A stretch of 64,000 nucleotides of DNA from Bradyrhizobium arachidis (GTDB lineage Bacteria > Pseudomonadota > Alphaproteobacteria > Rhizobiales > Xanthobacteraceae). This document shows, in pieces, positions 49,275-58,173 of the stretch. The notes under the pieces were generated by a model that saw only the letters and a program-made list of their open reading frames with translations, was not told the DNA's origin and searched no databases. The stretch's first letter is position 1. Each line of letters begins with the position of its first letter. The stretch covers positions 1,302,001 to 1,366,000 of the forward strand of contig NZ_CP077970.1 in assembly GCF_024758505.1 (NCBI RefSeq), read 5' to 3'. The position numbers were made by a program, and so were the translations under genes.

Positions 49275-50325
49275 ACGATCACTTCCTTTGCCGCCGCGCC
49301 CAATCTGTGCGCTGGTTAGTGATGGTGCCGAGAACAGAGCAACCGGCGTGCCGGATCGGAAATGCCGTTCCTGCATAGTGGATGGTGAGCGTCCAGTCGA
49401 CGACTGTGGGCGCAAAGCGGACAATCGTGTGCGATTACCAACATTCTCAGACTGCCTCGATCAGGCGAGATTACTCTAGGCTGCACACGGCGCGACCGGT
49501 ATGCGCGCTGGCACATGTTCGATGAGAAACAGGAAGCGCAGAATCCACAATGGTCTCTTGCGTCCGACCCTGGACACCTTCAGGTAAAGATCGTTCTCTG
49601 TTTTCGGTACCCATTCGAAATCATCTTGATCGGAAAATTCAGAGTAGCCGTTGAATTGCAGCCAACTCTTATATCCGCCAAGTTGCATGCCTTTAACCGA
49701 GGCCTCCATCTCACGACGGTGAGCGCGCTGTCTACGCGAGCGTGAAGCCGCCTGCTGCCTCACATGGAATGCAAATGCCGACCGAGCTAGCCGACCAGGC
49801 CCATCCGGAGAAAAGCTCAGCGACTGCGTCGTGGAGAACATCACCACGTATTGGCGCATGCTAGACGTGGATCGGGAGGGCGCTGACTGGCGTGAGGTCT
49901 CCAAGATCCTTCTGAACATCGACCCTGACACAGCGTGTTGCGGTCAGGTCGCCTCATCGAGGCACCGGTTAATTCTGCCTTGCCGCACTATCTCAGGCGC
50001 CGTGCTATGCCGGGCGAAGCAGTTGCCTGTATCCGCTGTCTGCCAGCCAATGGGCGCGTTCAAGGTGACTATCGTAAGCGCCCCGCGCTCGCTCCAGCGG
50101 ATGGACCATGAAAGCATTGTCCTACCCACACGGCGCAAACGTCGATGGCCGGCCTTCGCCCTTGGATTAGCAAGGCTGACCACCCCGCCTCCCGGGGTGG
50201 TGCGTAATCCTCGGGGGCTGCCAAATTGTATCGCGGAGAAGGACTCCAGGGCACCTACCAGGATTGGTGGCCGCCATGATCGACTGCCGTCGTCTAAGCT
50301 GCTGGCAGATTTAGGACAGACTCGA
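49275..50325. other. Region without a convincing gene
   Basis: A minus-strand stretch near 49476-49710 (MQLGGYKSWLQFNGYSEFSD, EWVPKTENDLYLKVSRVG) is protein-like but without a clear start. The rest is decayed sequence. A hairpin-like GCCTCCCGGGGTGG sits near 50190. Confidence 0.4.
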
Positions 50326-50580
50326 ATGGTCAACCGCGCACGCATTCGTTGCACCAACAAGACGAACAGAAAGAACCCTCACGAAAGAATCACACATGTC
50401 GGCGGACTAAACCCCGACGGAACGCCGTGGAGCGATCCATCGATCAACCTATCAAGGATATCGAAAGCGACGAATGAGAGTTCTATGTCGAAGAAAACGG
50501 CCGCAGGGTTGATGTGGTGTGGCCCGCGCACAACGGGCACAAGCACATCAAGTCGATGGCCCCGCCTCTGAGGCCCTAAT
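50326..50580 (+). pseudogene. Decayed DUF3892 copy
   Basis: MVNRARIRCTNKTNRKNPHE and HVGGLNPDGTPW match the DUF3892 gene at 35.25 kb. Then a frameshift and an in-frame stop occur; the other frame continues QPIKDIESDE and EFYVEENGRRVDVVWPAHNG. The C-terminal DGxxPxNLL motif is lost. Confidence 0.75.
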
Positions 50581-50622
50581 GCAGACAAGCCGGGGCTGCG
50601 GCCGTGGTGATGCGAGCTGGGC

Positions 50623-50889
50623 GTGAGTTCGTTTACTGAGTATTCTGCGGCGAGTTCTCGCTCGATTGTATTTTCGGCTCTGCGCATGCCTGACGCAAGT
50701 TTATCAACCAGCCATAGCGGTTTTCACCGCGGCGTCTCTTACACCCTCGAACGCGAAAGCATCGACCGCTGGAATTACTCATTCTCGTTCGACAATAAAG
50801 TAAAGTCCGGGACGGTCCAAACGAGGCTTGGACTCCTCGCAGTTCGACGCGTTCGGATGCTCATTGACCGAGCACTGAAAAACGGGTGA
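50623..50889 (+). CDS. Small hypothetical protein
   Basis: 88 residues. The second half looks like a conserved small domain (HRGVSYTLERESIDRWNYSF, TRLGLLAVRRVRMLIDRALK). The frame is clean and not part of a duplicated segment. The start could be internal, at about residue 22. Family unknown. Confidence 0.45.
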   Translation: MSSFTEYSAASSRSIVFSALRMPDASLSTSHSGFHRGVSYTLERESIDRWNYSFSFDNKVKSGTVQTRLGLLAVRRVRMLIDRALKNG

Positions 50890-51377
50890 GAGGCGGAGCG
50901 CGCCAGACGCGGCACGGTCTGCCGCGATCGGCGCGCTCCTCGACTTGCACATGTGCGTCGAAGCTCTTCGAGTTGTTCGGGTGCGACTTCACTTTTGAAA
51001 CAGTTGCGGCGCCTGCCAAAGCTTGTAGGGCGGCAACCATTTAGCGCCTCTCGGGCGTGAGACGCTGATTCTGCTGTGCGAGCGAGAGATCTCGCTTCAG
51101 AATCACCGCCGCATCGACTTGGGCGCCAGGAATTCCGAACAAGAAAAGAAATGGGAAGGGCCTCGGCCTTTCTCGAAGCTGTGATCGCGCCTAGAGTAGG
51201 TTGGCTACGTCCGCAATTGCGTGCTACTGTACGTGAAAAGGTGGCGCTGCGTCGTTAGGGACAAATACCGCGCCTTTCTGCGCGGCTGGGCTACTCCTCG
51301 CGTCACTTGTAACGAACTGCCGGCGTGCGCAGCAAGCGCCGCCGCACGCGACAGCCACCTCTTCAGTTGAGACGAGT
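50890..51377. other. Region without a convincing gene
   Basis: Nothing supportable is seen on either strand. Confidence 0.45.
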
Positions 51378-51830
51378 TTACGCGCCAGCCGCTGATTCCA
51401 GAGTAACCTTAAGGTCAGATAGGGCGACAAGTTGCCACTGCTGATTGTCTCCGCCGTGTTTCGGATACAACTGAATTGTGTTGCCTTCTTTCTTCACACC
51501 CCCGTGGTTGTCAATGCAGAACCGCTCGTTTAGCGCGGCGAGAATAAGGCCTGTGTTGCCGGAAATTTCCCAATGTTGGGTAGCATCTGAAGCGTTGTAG
51601 AACTTGAGCAAGAGCGGAACCTCTTGTGCAATTTTGCCGTCCTTTGGCGCGACTGCTAGTTGTCCTCCCGAATTCAACCTGATGGCACCATTGTCAAAGT
51701 TGATGTCCCAAAGGATATATTTAAGGCTGGAGGTCACCTTGCGAAGTACAACACGGGCATTTTCATGCTTCTCCTCCACTCCGAGCACGAAGTTTGGGTC
51801 GCTCGCGTACTTGATGAGAAAGCTCGACAT
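51378..51830 (-). CDS. Ricin-type beta-trefoil lectin-domain protein
   Basis: 150 residues that form a single beta-trefoil: KYASDPNFVLGVEEKHENAR, GGQLAVAPKDGK, TQHWEISGNTGLILAALNER, FCIDNHGG, and NQQWQLVALSDLKVTLESAA. QxW-type repeats (TQHWEIS, NQQWQLV) are visible. There is no signal peptide or fused enzyme or toxin domain. Ricin-like folds bind sugars; in a symbiosis region it might recognise glycans, but location and ligand are unknown. Confidence 0.72.
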   Translation of the reverse strand: MSSFLIKYASDPNFVLGVEEKHENARVVLRKVTSSLKYILWDINFDNGAIRLNSGGQLAVAPKDGKIAQEVPLLLKFYNASDATQHWEISGNTGLILAALNERFCIDNHGGVKKEGNTIQLYPKHGGDNQQWQLVALSDLKVTLESAAGA

Positions 51831-52504
51831 CTTTCACTCCTTTCGAGCTATAACGAAGGCAATTTGCCCTTGATCGTGTATCGATCCCAGGCCATTTGAG
51901 CCTCGCCATATTTGCAGCAATAAGCGTGCCACCACAAAACTCATCAAGCTGCTGGTTGAAAAGCGCGACGCTCGTTCGTTGATGTGAAAGCGCTCGTATG
52001 CCTGCTTTTCAGCATGTCGGCGACCGCACGCGCAGGTTGGGTTCACGACATGCATGTCGTAAGGCGGACAGGCCGAACACGGCAGACCGGAGCATCGACG
52101 GCTGAGCTGCACACCCTCGTTTTTTCGTTCGAGAAACATGTGGTTGTTGCGATACTCGGCGTTGATGAGACCTTCAGAGGACTTTGGGCGCGCGATCATT
52201 CCTCGATGTTTCAGCAACTGCGTTCCACCTTTGCGAAGTTGCTCGGCTTCGAAGCGGAACGAGCAGCCATAAAAATGCTGATCGCCGTGATGGTCAACCG
52301 TCCTTCACCGGGACTACATAACGCCGTCGAAGAAATAGAATGCGCGACGCGGGCAGCTTCGACGTCGGCCTTGAGGCCCAGGCGGCCCAACCAATCCAGG
52401 TAGGTGCCGGGGAGACTTTTCGCCGATACAACTCGGCGGCATCCTGTGGGCTGGACTTCACCCACGGGAAGCGAGGACGGTCAGTTTTGCAGTTCAAGGC
52501 CGTC
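51831..52504. other. Region without a convincing gene
   Basis: Long frames exist on both strands (51834-52217 minus, 51984-52403 plus) but overlap antisense and show no known motif. Confidence 0.4.
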
Positions 52505-52680
52505 GCAGGGCTGGCCACCTCAAGTTAGTGGCGCGGGTGGTAGGGACAGCGCTTCTTCGGTATGGCGGCGCCGAGTCACATCGCTGCTAACTTCACTGGC
52601 AGTGCGGGCGCGGTAGGGACAGCGTCGGTTACGCAAGTCATCGACGCCGAGTCGCGCCCGCGCTGCTTCTAACTGCCGAG
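52505..52680. repeat. Dispersed repeat, partner of 45440-45580
   Basis: GGCCACCTCAAGTTAG, GGGCGCGGTAGGGACAG and CGACGCCGAGTCGCGC occur in reverse order and orientation relative to 45440-45570. The segment itself also contains GCGGGTGGTAGGGACAGCG and GCGGGCGCGGTAGGGACAGC as two short tandem variants. Confidence 0.5.
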
Positions 52681-52726
52681 CGGGGGTCGTTAGCAACATT
52701 CGCGCGACACCTAGGGGGAGCGAGCG

Positions 52727-52969
52727 ATGACTCAAGTCATCGTCTACAAGAGTCTTCTCTACGAATCCAAGGAAGACGAGCCGCTTATTTCTCGGCGAAT
52801 GGCGACTCGTCACGGCGCCGCAGCCTTGGGCGAGTTAGTCATAAAGGGCACCGGGTACGTTATTGACGCAACTCACCTTGAGCCAGGCAATCAATGGACC
52901 GCGCTGGTTTCGACCCGGTCGCATTGGGCTGCGAGAAGGAAAGGCCTTGATTCTGTGCAACGCTCCTGA
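52727..52969 (+). CDS. Possible small hypothetical protein
   Basis: 80 codons from an ATG with GGGGAGCGAGCG upstream: MTQVIVYKSLLYESKEDEPL, RHGAAALGELVIKGTGYVID. The end departs from the rest and may follow a frameshift. Not recognised. Confidence 0.4.
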   Translation: MTQVIVYKSLLYESKEDEPLISRRMATRHGAAALGELVIKGTGYVIDATHLEPGNQWTALVSTRSHWAARRKGLDSVQRS

Positions 52970-53009
52970 GGAAGACCTAAGCAAGTTCTACGGCCCCGAG
53001 TAGCCCGTT

Positions 53010-53228
53010 ATGAAGTGGACGTACGAAACACGCGCGGGGTTAGCTGAGATCATTATCGTCCCGGGCGGATGCGCGCTCCTGTTTGACGGTCAGGTGTTGG
53101 GCCAATACATCTCACCGATTGTAGCCGCGGGCGAACTAGCGAACGGGATTTGCTATTGGCCGTCGGCTGGCGACCCCACCAAGATGGGCATTCCGGAAGA
53201 CCTGGCCGACTGGCAGTGCGTTCCGTAG
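53010..53228 (+). CDS. Small conserved-looking protein
   Basis: 72 residues: MKWTYETRAGLAEIIIVPGG, CALLFDGQVLGQYISPIVAA, GELANGICYWPSAGDP, ending DLADWQCVP. It has the look of a complete beta-rich domain known to me only as a hypothetical family in rhizobia. The frame is intact; no clear ribosome site. Confidence 0.55.
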   Translation: MKWTYETRAGLAEIIIVPGGCALLFDGQVLGQYISPIVAAGELANGICYWPSAGDPTKMGIPEDLADWQCVP

Positions 53229-53723
53229 TGCGTTAACGGCTGCCGGTCAGCTTTTGATTTCCATCACCTGCAAATTCTTGTAGTTGACCGGCGCGGTGTT
53301 TCCTGGGCCGAATCGCTATCAAGCCCACCCTATACCAGTCGCGAGCCCAATCACGACTGCAGGGAAGGAGAGCAGAGCAATGTCCCCACTAAAAGCAATC
53401 ACCAGTTGGCTGGAAACGCTAGAGTTGGACATGCAACTTGAGGTCGCGGGCTTCGCGACATTCTTGATGTTCGAGCTTGACGAGTTCCCGAAGGCTGCCT
53501 GCAGCTCGCAGCGAAACTCGCCTCTAGCAAGGATGAGCGGTGGGCAGGGCGGCTTCCGGTCGAGGGGCCCCTCTGGGAATCGGTTGGATGCCTTCGTCGA
53601 CGCGCTTCGGCCCCAACTTCCCAGAGATTGCAAATTGCGACATTGTTTGCTCTAACTGTCGTCGTATCTGAACGAAAACGCCGTGCCAAAATCGTGCCGC
53701 GCTGATTTGGCCGAGACGGAAAT
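53229..53723. other. Region before the tRNA remnant
   Basis: One weak frame (from about 53380: SPLKAITSWLETLELDMQLE, VAGFATFLMFELDE) may be a remnant. No gene is supportable. Confidence 0.4.
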
Positions 53724-53781
53724 GGTAGAACGGCAGCTTCCCAAGCTGCATACGAGGGTTCGATTCCCTTCGCCCGCTCCA
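53724..53781 (+). tRNA. tRNA-Gly(CCC), 3' part only; candidate att site
   Basis: An anticodon arm GCAGC-TTCCCAA-GCTGC with CCC anticodon, a T-arm GAGGGTTCGATTCCCTTC and the acceptor 3' strand CGCCCGCTCCA are perfect. The expected 5' acceptor strand GCGGGCG is absent; TTGGCCG stands there instead. The 5' half is therefore not tRNA. This is the usual result when an element carrying the tRNA 3' end integrates, and an integrase gene follows 330 bp downstream. Confidence 0.7.
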
Positions 53782-54110
53782 ACTCAGCAAACCTCTATAA
53801 ATATGGCACTTTTGCATCTTTGGGTGGGTGACCTGGTCGTCACTCAAAGAAATTCATACAACAGCTGTACAAATCTCCTGCCCTTTGCCGCTAGTCTAAT
53901 GCAATGAGCAGCCGCGCCTCGTGGTCCCAGTCTGTGTTTCGCCGACATCTGCAAAGCATCTGAACTGCTGGCACCCTGCAAACAGGGATGAGAATCCCTC
54001 CCTCTCCGCCAGCACACTCGAAAACAGCCGAAAAGCAGCGAGCCTTCTGATCCGAAAGGGGATTTAGGACTTTTTCCGGACGACCGTCGGTACACAACGG
54101 CGGTACACAG

Positions 54111-55405
54111 ATGGTCTGCGCGCTCGGTACTCCCAAGCGTCATCCGCAAAGCGGCATCTTCCTGTTCAGGAAGCGCGTTCCTGAACGGCTGAGAGACGCC
54201 GTCGGCAAGAGCGAGATCAAGTTCTCGCTGCAGACCCGCGATCCCGTCGTCGCACGCATCCGCAACCTCGAAGAGACGGCGCGCCTCGAACGCGCCTGGT
54301 TGGAGATCGACGGCATCGTCGCGGAGGTCGGAGGATACGCGCGCGCCGGCGCGGCGCCCGCGATGGCTGTCGTCCCCGACGCCGCGGTCGAAATCATCTC
54401 GCCAGCCGTCGGCCAAGCGGGTCCGCAGGTCCAGCTCCCGTCGGCGCCGAAGCGGCGCGGCAGGGGACGGCGCCCAGGCCGCTTCGCACCATCTTCTCCT
54501 CCTACGCCAAGGAGGCGCAGCTGTCGCCCGCGACCGTGAAGCGCTGGTCGCCGATCGTCGACAAGCTCATCGCGCAACTCGGCCACGACGACGCTACGCG
54601 GATCTCGCGGGCCGACATCGTCGCCTGGAAGGACAGGCTGCTCGAGGACGGCAAGTCGAACATCACCGTCCGCGACGTCTACCTCGCCTCGACCAAGGCG
54701 ACGCTGCAGTTCGCCGTTGACCAGGGCCAGCTCGCCGAAAACGTCGCCAAGGACGTCAAGGTCAGGGTGCGCGAAGCGCCGCAGGAACGCGACAGAGGGT
54801 TCGACGGCAAGGAGGCGGCGACGATCCTGTCCGCGACGCTGAGCCAGCCGTCGGAAAAGATCAGCATCGAGATGGCCGCGGCCCGGCGCTGGGTGCCGTG
54901 GATCGGCGCCTACACAGGCGCGCGGGTCAACGAAATCACGCCACTGCGCCGGCGCGACATCGTGTTCCGCGACGGCATCTGGATGATCCGGATCCGCGCC
55001 GAGAACGCCAAGACGCGCAAATTCCGTGAAGTGCCGTTGCACAGTCACCTGATCGAACAGGGCTTGCTCGACTACGCGAATTCGCGCGGCACGCAGCCGC
55101 TGTTCTACGACCCGCGCCGCAGCCGCGGAGGCAAGGACTCGAATCCCCACCACAAGAAGGTCGGCGAGCGGCTCGCAGAGTGGGTGCGCACGCTCGGCAT
55201 CGACGAGCGGGTGGCGCCCAACCACGGCTGGCGCCACCGCTTCTCGAGCGTAAGCCGCTTGGTAGGGATGCCGGAAGACGTCCGCAACATCATTCAGGGC
55301 CACGCCGGCGCCAAAGCCGCTGACAGCTACGGCGAGACGTGGCCGCTGGTGGCGCTGCGCGAGATCGAGAAGCTGCCGCGGTATGCGGTCGGCAAGGAGG
55401 CATAG
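54111..55405 (+). pseudogene. Tyrosine integrase with one frameshift
   Basis: The first part (HPQSGIFLFRKRVPERLRDA, KSEIKFSLQTRDPVVARIRN) is the DUF6538-type N-terminus of rhizobial integrases. A shift near 54480 leads into IFSSYAKEAQLSPATVKRWS, then the catalytic domain: TGARVNEITPLRRRDIVF, HGWRHRFSSVSRL, IQGHAGAKAADSYGETW, so Arg, HxxR, His and Tyr are all present. The frame change is within a GC-rich run and could be a real mutation or an assembly error. It lies just after a tRNA-Gly remnant. Confidence 0.85.
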
Positions 55406-55768
55406 ATGCGAACGACGTACACGATGTCGCTGTGCGACGGCGAGCACGAACGGATCGTCGCGGAGAAAATCACGATCGAGCGGGCGCTGGTGCTCGCCGT
55501 GCAGCACGGTCACGCCGGCAACACCACCATCCTTCATCGGGAGTGGAACGGCTTCCGCATCTTCGAGATCGGCCGGTTGCACCGCGACACGATGGCATTC
55601 GAGGCGGTGTTCGAAACCCTGGTCAAGCATACCGACCACCCCATGGCCGACGCGGACGAGGCGATCGGGAATTTCGCGGAGGTGCTGCTGAACGACACGC
55701 GGGTGTTCTGGAGCGGCCGCATCGAGGCCGAAGATTTCGCACTCCGCCGGGCAAAGGAGGCGACATGA
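55406..55768 (+). CDS. Small protein, copy 1 of a three-member tandem family
   Basis: 120 residues starting directly at the integrase stop. The N-terminal core TTYTMSLCDGEHERIVAEKI and ITIERALVLAVQHG, and the end VFWSGRIEAEDFALRRA, recur in the genes at 55860 and 56960. No known domain. The family may be specific to this type of element; the repeated W-x-G-R-I-E pattern is its best signature. Confidence 0.65.
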   Translation: MRTTYTMSLCDGEHERIVAEKITIERALVLAVQHGHAGNTTILHREWNGFRIFEIGRLHRDTMAFEAVFETLVKHTDHPMADADEAIGNFAEVLLNDTRVFWSGRIEAEDFALRRAKEAT

Positions 55769-55842
55769 CCGATAGCTACGGCGAGACGTGGCAGCTGGCG
55801 GCGCCGCACGAGATCGAGACGTTGCCGCGCCAGATGGTCTGA
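55765..55842 (+). CDS. 25-codon ORF duplicating the integrase C-terminal tail
   Basis: The ATG at 55765 overlaps the upstream stop (ATGA) and has AAGGAGG in front. The peptide MTDSYGETWQLAAPHEIETL then PRQMV copies the last ~25 residues of the integrase (DSYGETWPLVALREIEKLPR), including the catalytic Tyr. It arose by duplication of integrase 3' end plus small gene. Whether it is translated is unknown. Confidence 0.45.
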   Translation: MTDSYGETWQLAAPHEIETLPRQMV

Positions 55843-55859
55843 AGAAGGAGGAAGAGGCG

Positions 55860-56214
55860 ATGAATCAGAAGACGTACACGATGTCCCTCGGGCCCGGAGG
55901 CAAAGTCGTCGCGCAAGGCGTGACGCTCGGCCGCGCGCTGGTGCTGGCACTCGAGCACGGCGGGCCGTTCAGGGCCGCGCCGGTCGATCACGACCTCGGT
56001 TCAGTGCGCCGGTTCGATATCGCAAGCGGCCGTCGAGCGGACGAGGCTTCCTCAAGGTGTTTTCCGTGATGGTTCCGAAGTCCAAGGATCCAGGGATCGA
56101 CGTCGGCCGCGCGCTCGAGAAATTCGAAAAAGCCCTGCTGGAGAACACGGGGACGATCTGGCCCGGACGCATCGAGAGCGACGACGACTACGCGCGCCGA
56201 CTGGCTCTCCACTA
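55860..56214 (+). pseudogene. Small protein, copy 2 of the tandem family (frameshifted)
   Basis: Starts MNQKTYTMSLGPGGKVVAQG, VTLGRALVLALEHG, parallel to copy 1. A frameshift near 56030-56060 moves the second half to another frame (VFSVMVPKSKDPGIDVGRAL, LLENTGTIWPGRIESDDDYA, RRLALH). The parts join to a protein of copy-1 size. Confidence 0.7.
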
Positions 56215-56240
56215 GCACACCAGGAATGAAAGGAGACGAC

Positions 56241-56963
56241 ATGAAGAACGACAAGCTGCTCGTAGTCCATCTGCCGGGATTTTCCGGATTCTCGGCGCCG
56301 GAATGGGAAACGGTCATTGAAACCCCTTTGCGGCGGGCGGCGCAGAACTACGCGCTGACGGAGCCGGCGGCCGCCTGGGCGCTCGATGAGGAAGACTTCA
56401 CGGGTCTGCTCGAGGCGCACCGCGACCGCCGCGCGCAGTGCGCTGCGATCGCGGGCCACTTCTGCTCGATCCTCGCCGGCAAGCTTGCGCAGAAGGTTGG
56501 GTTCGCCCACGGCCTGCTGTTCAAGGAGGTGCAGTTCGCGCAGGAGCGCGGCTTCGAGACCGACCGGATCGTCGCCACCATGCCGCTGTCGAGCGCCATC
56601 AAGATCTTCCAGATGAGCGAGGCGAAGCACCACCGCCCGCTCAACGACGTGATGCCGTCCGACTTCGCGCCGTATCTCGGATGCATGGCCCACCCCGAGG
56701 GCGATCCGCATCCGCTGCTGGCCTTTCTGTCGATCGAGGACTGGGACGGCATGGCACTCGGAACGCTGCTCGAGGCGTTCGCCGGCCACCGGGTGGAGAA
56801 AAAGGCGCTCAGGACGATCGAGAGCGAGCACGCACATTCGGCGTTCACCGGCGCGGTGGACTGGCCGCGCGTCCGCGAGGCGGTGCAGACCCGCCGGTAC
56901 GAGCAGGCGAGCGCGATGTCCAACCAGAGCGAAGAGGCCACGTACGGGGGAGTGAAGCCGTGA
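56241..56963 (+). CDS. Hypothetical protein of the CHAT-linked element
   Basis: 240 residues with AGGAG 6 nt before the ATG. Mostly helical and soluble: LLVVHLPGFSGFSAPEWETV, QCAAIAGHFCSILAGKLAQK, HAHSAFTGAVDWPRVREAVQ. No known domain. Its stop overlaps the GTG start of the next gene (GTGA), so the two are translated together. Confidence 0.7.
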   Translation: MKNDKLLVVHLPGFSGFSAPEWETVIETPLRRAAQNYALTEPAAAWALDEEDFTGLLEAHRDRRAQCAAIAGHFCSILAGKLAQKVGFAHGLLFKEVQFAQERGFETDRIVATMPLSSAIKIFQMSEAKHHRPLNDVMPSDFAPYLGCMAHPEGDPHPLLAFLSIEDWDGMALGTLLEAFAGHRVEKKALRTIESEHAHSAFTGAVDWPRVREAVQTRRYEQASAMSNQSEEATYGGVKP

Positions 56964-57748
56964 GCGAAACCTACACCGCCTACCTTCCCGTCGACGACAT
57001 CGAGAAGGATGATCTCGTGATCGCACGACATCTGTCGGCGCAGGAAGCGATGAGGATCGCCTGCGGTTACGACGACGGCTGGCGCGTCCGCCTTGACGAA
57101 GAGGACCACGATTCGTTCGTCCAGTACACATGGCGGGCGCACGCCAACAGGAAGGACCTCGCCAACCTTCCCTACCGCAACGAGAACCTGCAGGCGACCG
57201 TCGTGCGATCGGGGCAGGCCGAACGCGACAGAACGCTCGGCATGGACATGATCGCCGCGCAGTTCCTGCGGATCTCGCATCGCTACTGGCAGGGACGCAT
57301 CGAAAGCGACGAAGCCTTCGACAAGCGTGTGAAGCGGGTTGCCGAGAAGCGCGAGGTGAGGCGCATCGACCGCGAGATCGCCACCAAGCTCATGGATGCC
57401 TTGATCGCCGACGGCTACACCATTACGTGCGACCTGCAGGACACCGAACACGAGTTCGAGCGCTCGACCGACCGCGACGGCATCCTCGACTACATGTGGC
57501 AGGTCGAGATCGTCGAGATGTGGGCGCACAAGGGCAAGAAGCGCGGCTGGCTGCGGCTGATCTTCGACGAGAACGGGTGGGACCTCGTGCAGGACTACAC
57601 CACCGACCTCGAGCACATCGTCGACCCGATCTGCGAGCCGTACCTGCCGTGGAATCAGCCGAACGCGAACGAACTCGACCACTGGATCCGCGTGCTCGCC
57701 CTCGGCTCGCCCGATGATGTCCTCAGGATCGAAGAGATGCTGAAATGA
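56960..57748 (+). CDS. Two-part protein, copy 3 of the tandem family plus an extra domain
   Basis: 262 residues from a GTG overlapping the upstream stop. The first ~130 residues resemble the small proteins at 55406 and 55860: SETYTAYLPVDDIEKDDLVI, HLSAQEAMRIACGY and HRYWQGRIESDEAFDKRVKR. The second half (TKLMDALIADGYTITCDLQD, WLRLIFDENGWDLVQDYTTD) is additional. An upstream in-frame stretch to 56438 is a shadow. Function unknown. Confidence 0.72.
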   Translation: MSETYTAYLPVDDIEKDDLVIARHLSAQEAMRIACGYDDGWRVRLDEEDHDSFVQYTWRAHANRKDLANLPYRNENLQATVVRSGQAERDRTLGMDMIAAQFLRISHRYWQGRIESDEAFDKRVKRVAEKREVRRIDREIATKLMDALIADGYTITCDLQDTEHEFERSTDRDGILDYMWQVEIVEMWAHKGKKRGWLRLIFDENGWDLVQDYTTDLEHIVDPICEPYLPWNQPNANELDHWIRVLALGSPDDVLRIEEMLK

Positions 57749-57822
57749 TTTCCGATGCCGATCGGACACCGGAGGAGCAGTTTCTCGACGAGATGATCGA
57801 GGGACGGAAGGAAGCCGGATAA
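57745..57822 (+). CDS. Possible 25-codon ORF after the family member
   Basis: The ATG overlaps the upstream stop (ATGA): MISDADRTPEEQFLDEMIEG then RKEAG. Coupled translation is possible; a chance ORF is equally likely. Confidence 0.25.
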   Translation: MISDADRTPEEQFLDEMIEGRKEAG

Positions 57823-58173
57823 CCCTGAGCCGTCGGCGAACCGTTCGGCCTCATACAGGCACGGCTTCGCCAACGGTCGCGATGACCTAGCGGCCCGGCC
57901 GCGCCTGCCGGCGGCGGCCCTCCGCCTTCTTGCAGATCAGGCGATCAGAGAGGATGTTGCGCGGGCCGAAGGCGGGATATCGATCGAGGGACGACGCTGA
58001 GGTCCAAGCGGGCCCGATGCCCTGTCGGCCCGATATCGAGGCAACCGGTGACGCACAAAAACTTCGGCGCTTAAGCTACCTGCAGCATCCATATTGCGCA
58101 GGAGCGTCCTATATAACGCCGCAGAAGGAGGGCGACCAAGCGAAGGTAGCGTCTCCCCAGGTTCGAGGTGCGC
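57823..58173. other. Promoter region of the CHAT gene
   Basis: No gene is seen. The segment GAACCGTTCGGCCTC and GAGGCCGAACGG-like pieces occur near 57838-57853, but no clear terminator can be drawn. Confidence 0.4.

Noticed and set aside
53724..53781. A complete functional tRNA-Gly gene
   Set aside because: The 5' acceptor strand does not pair with CGCCCGC and the D-arm is not convincing, so only the 3' part is real.
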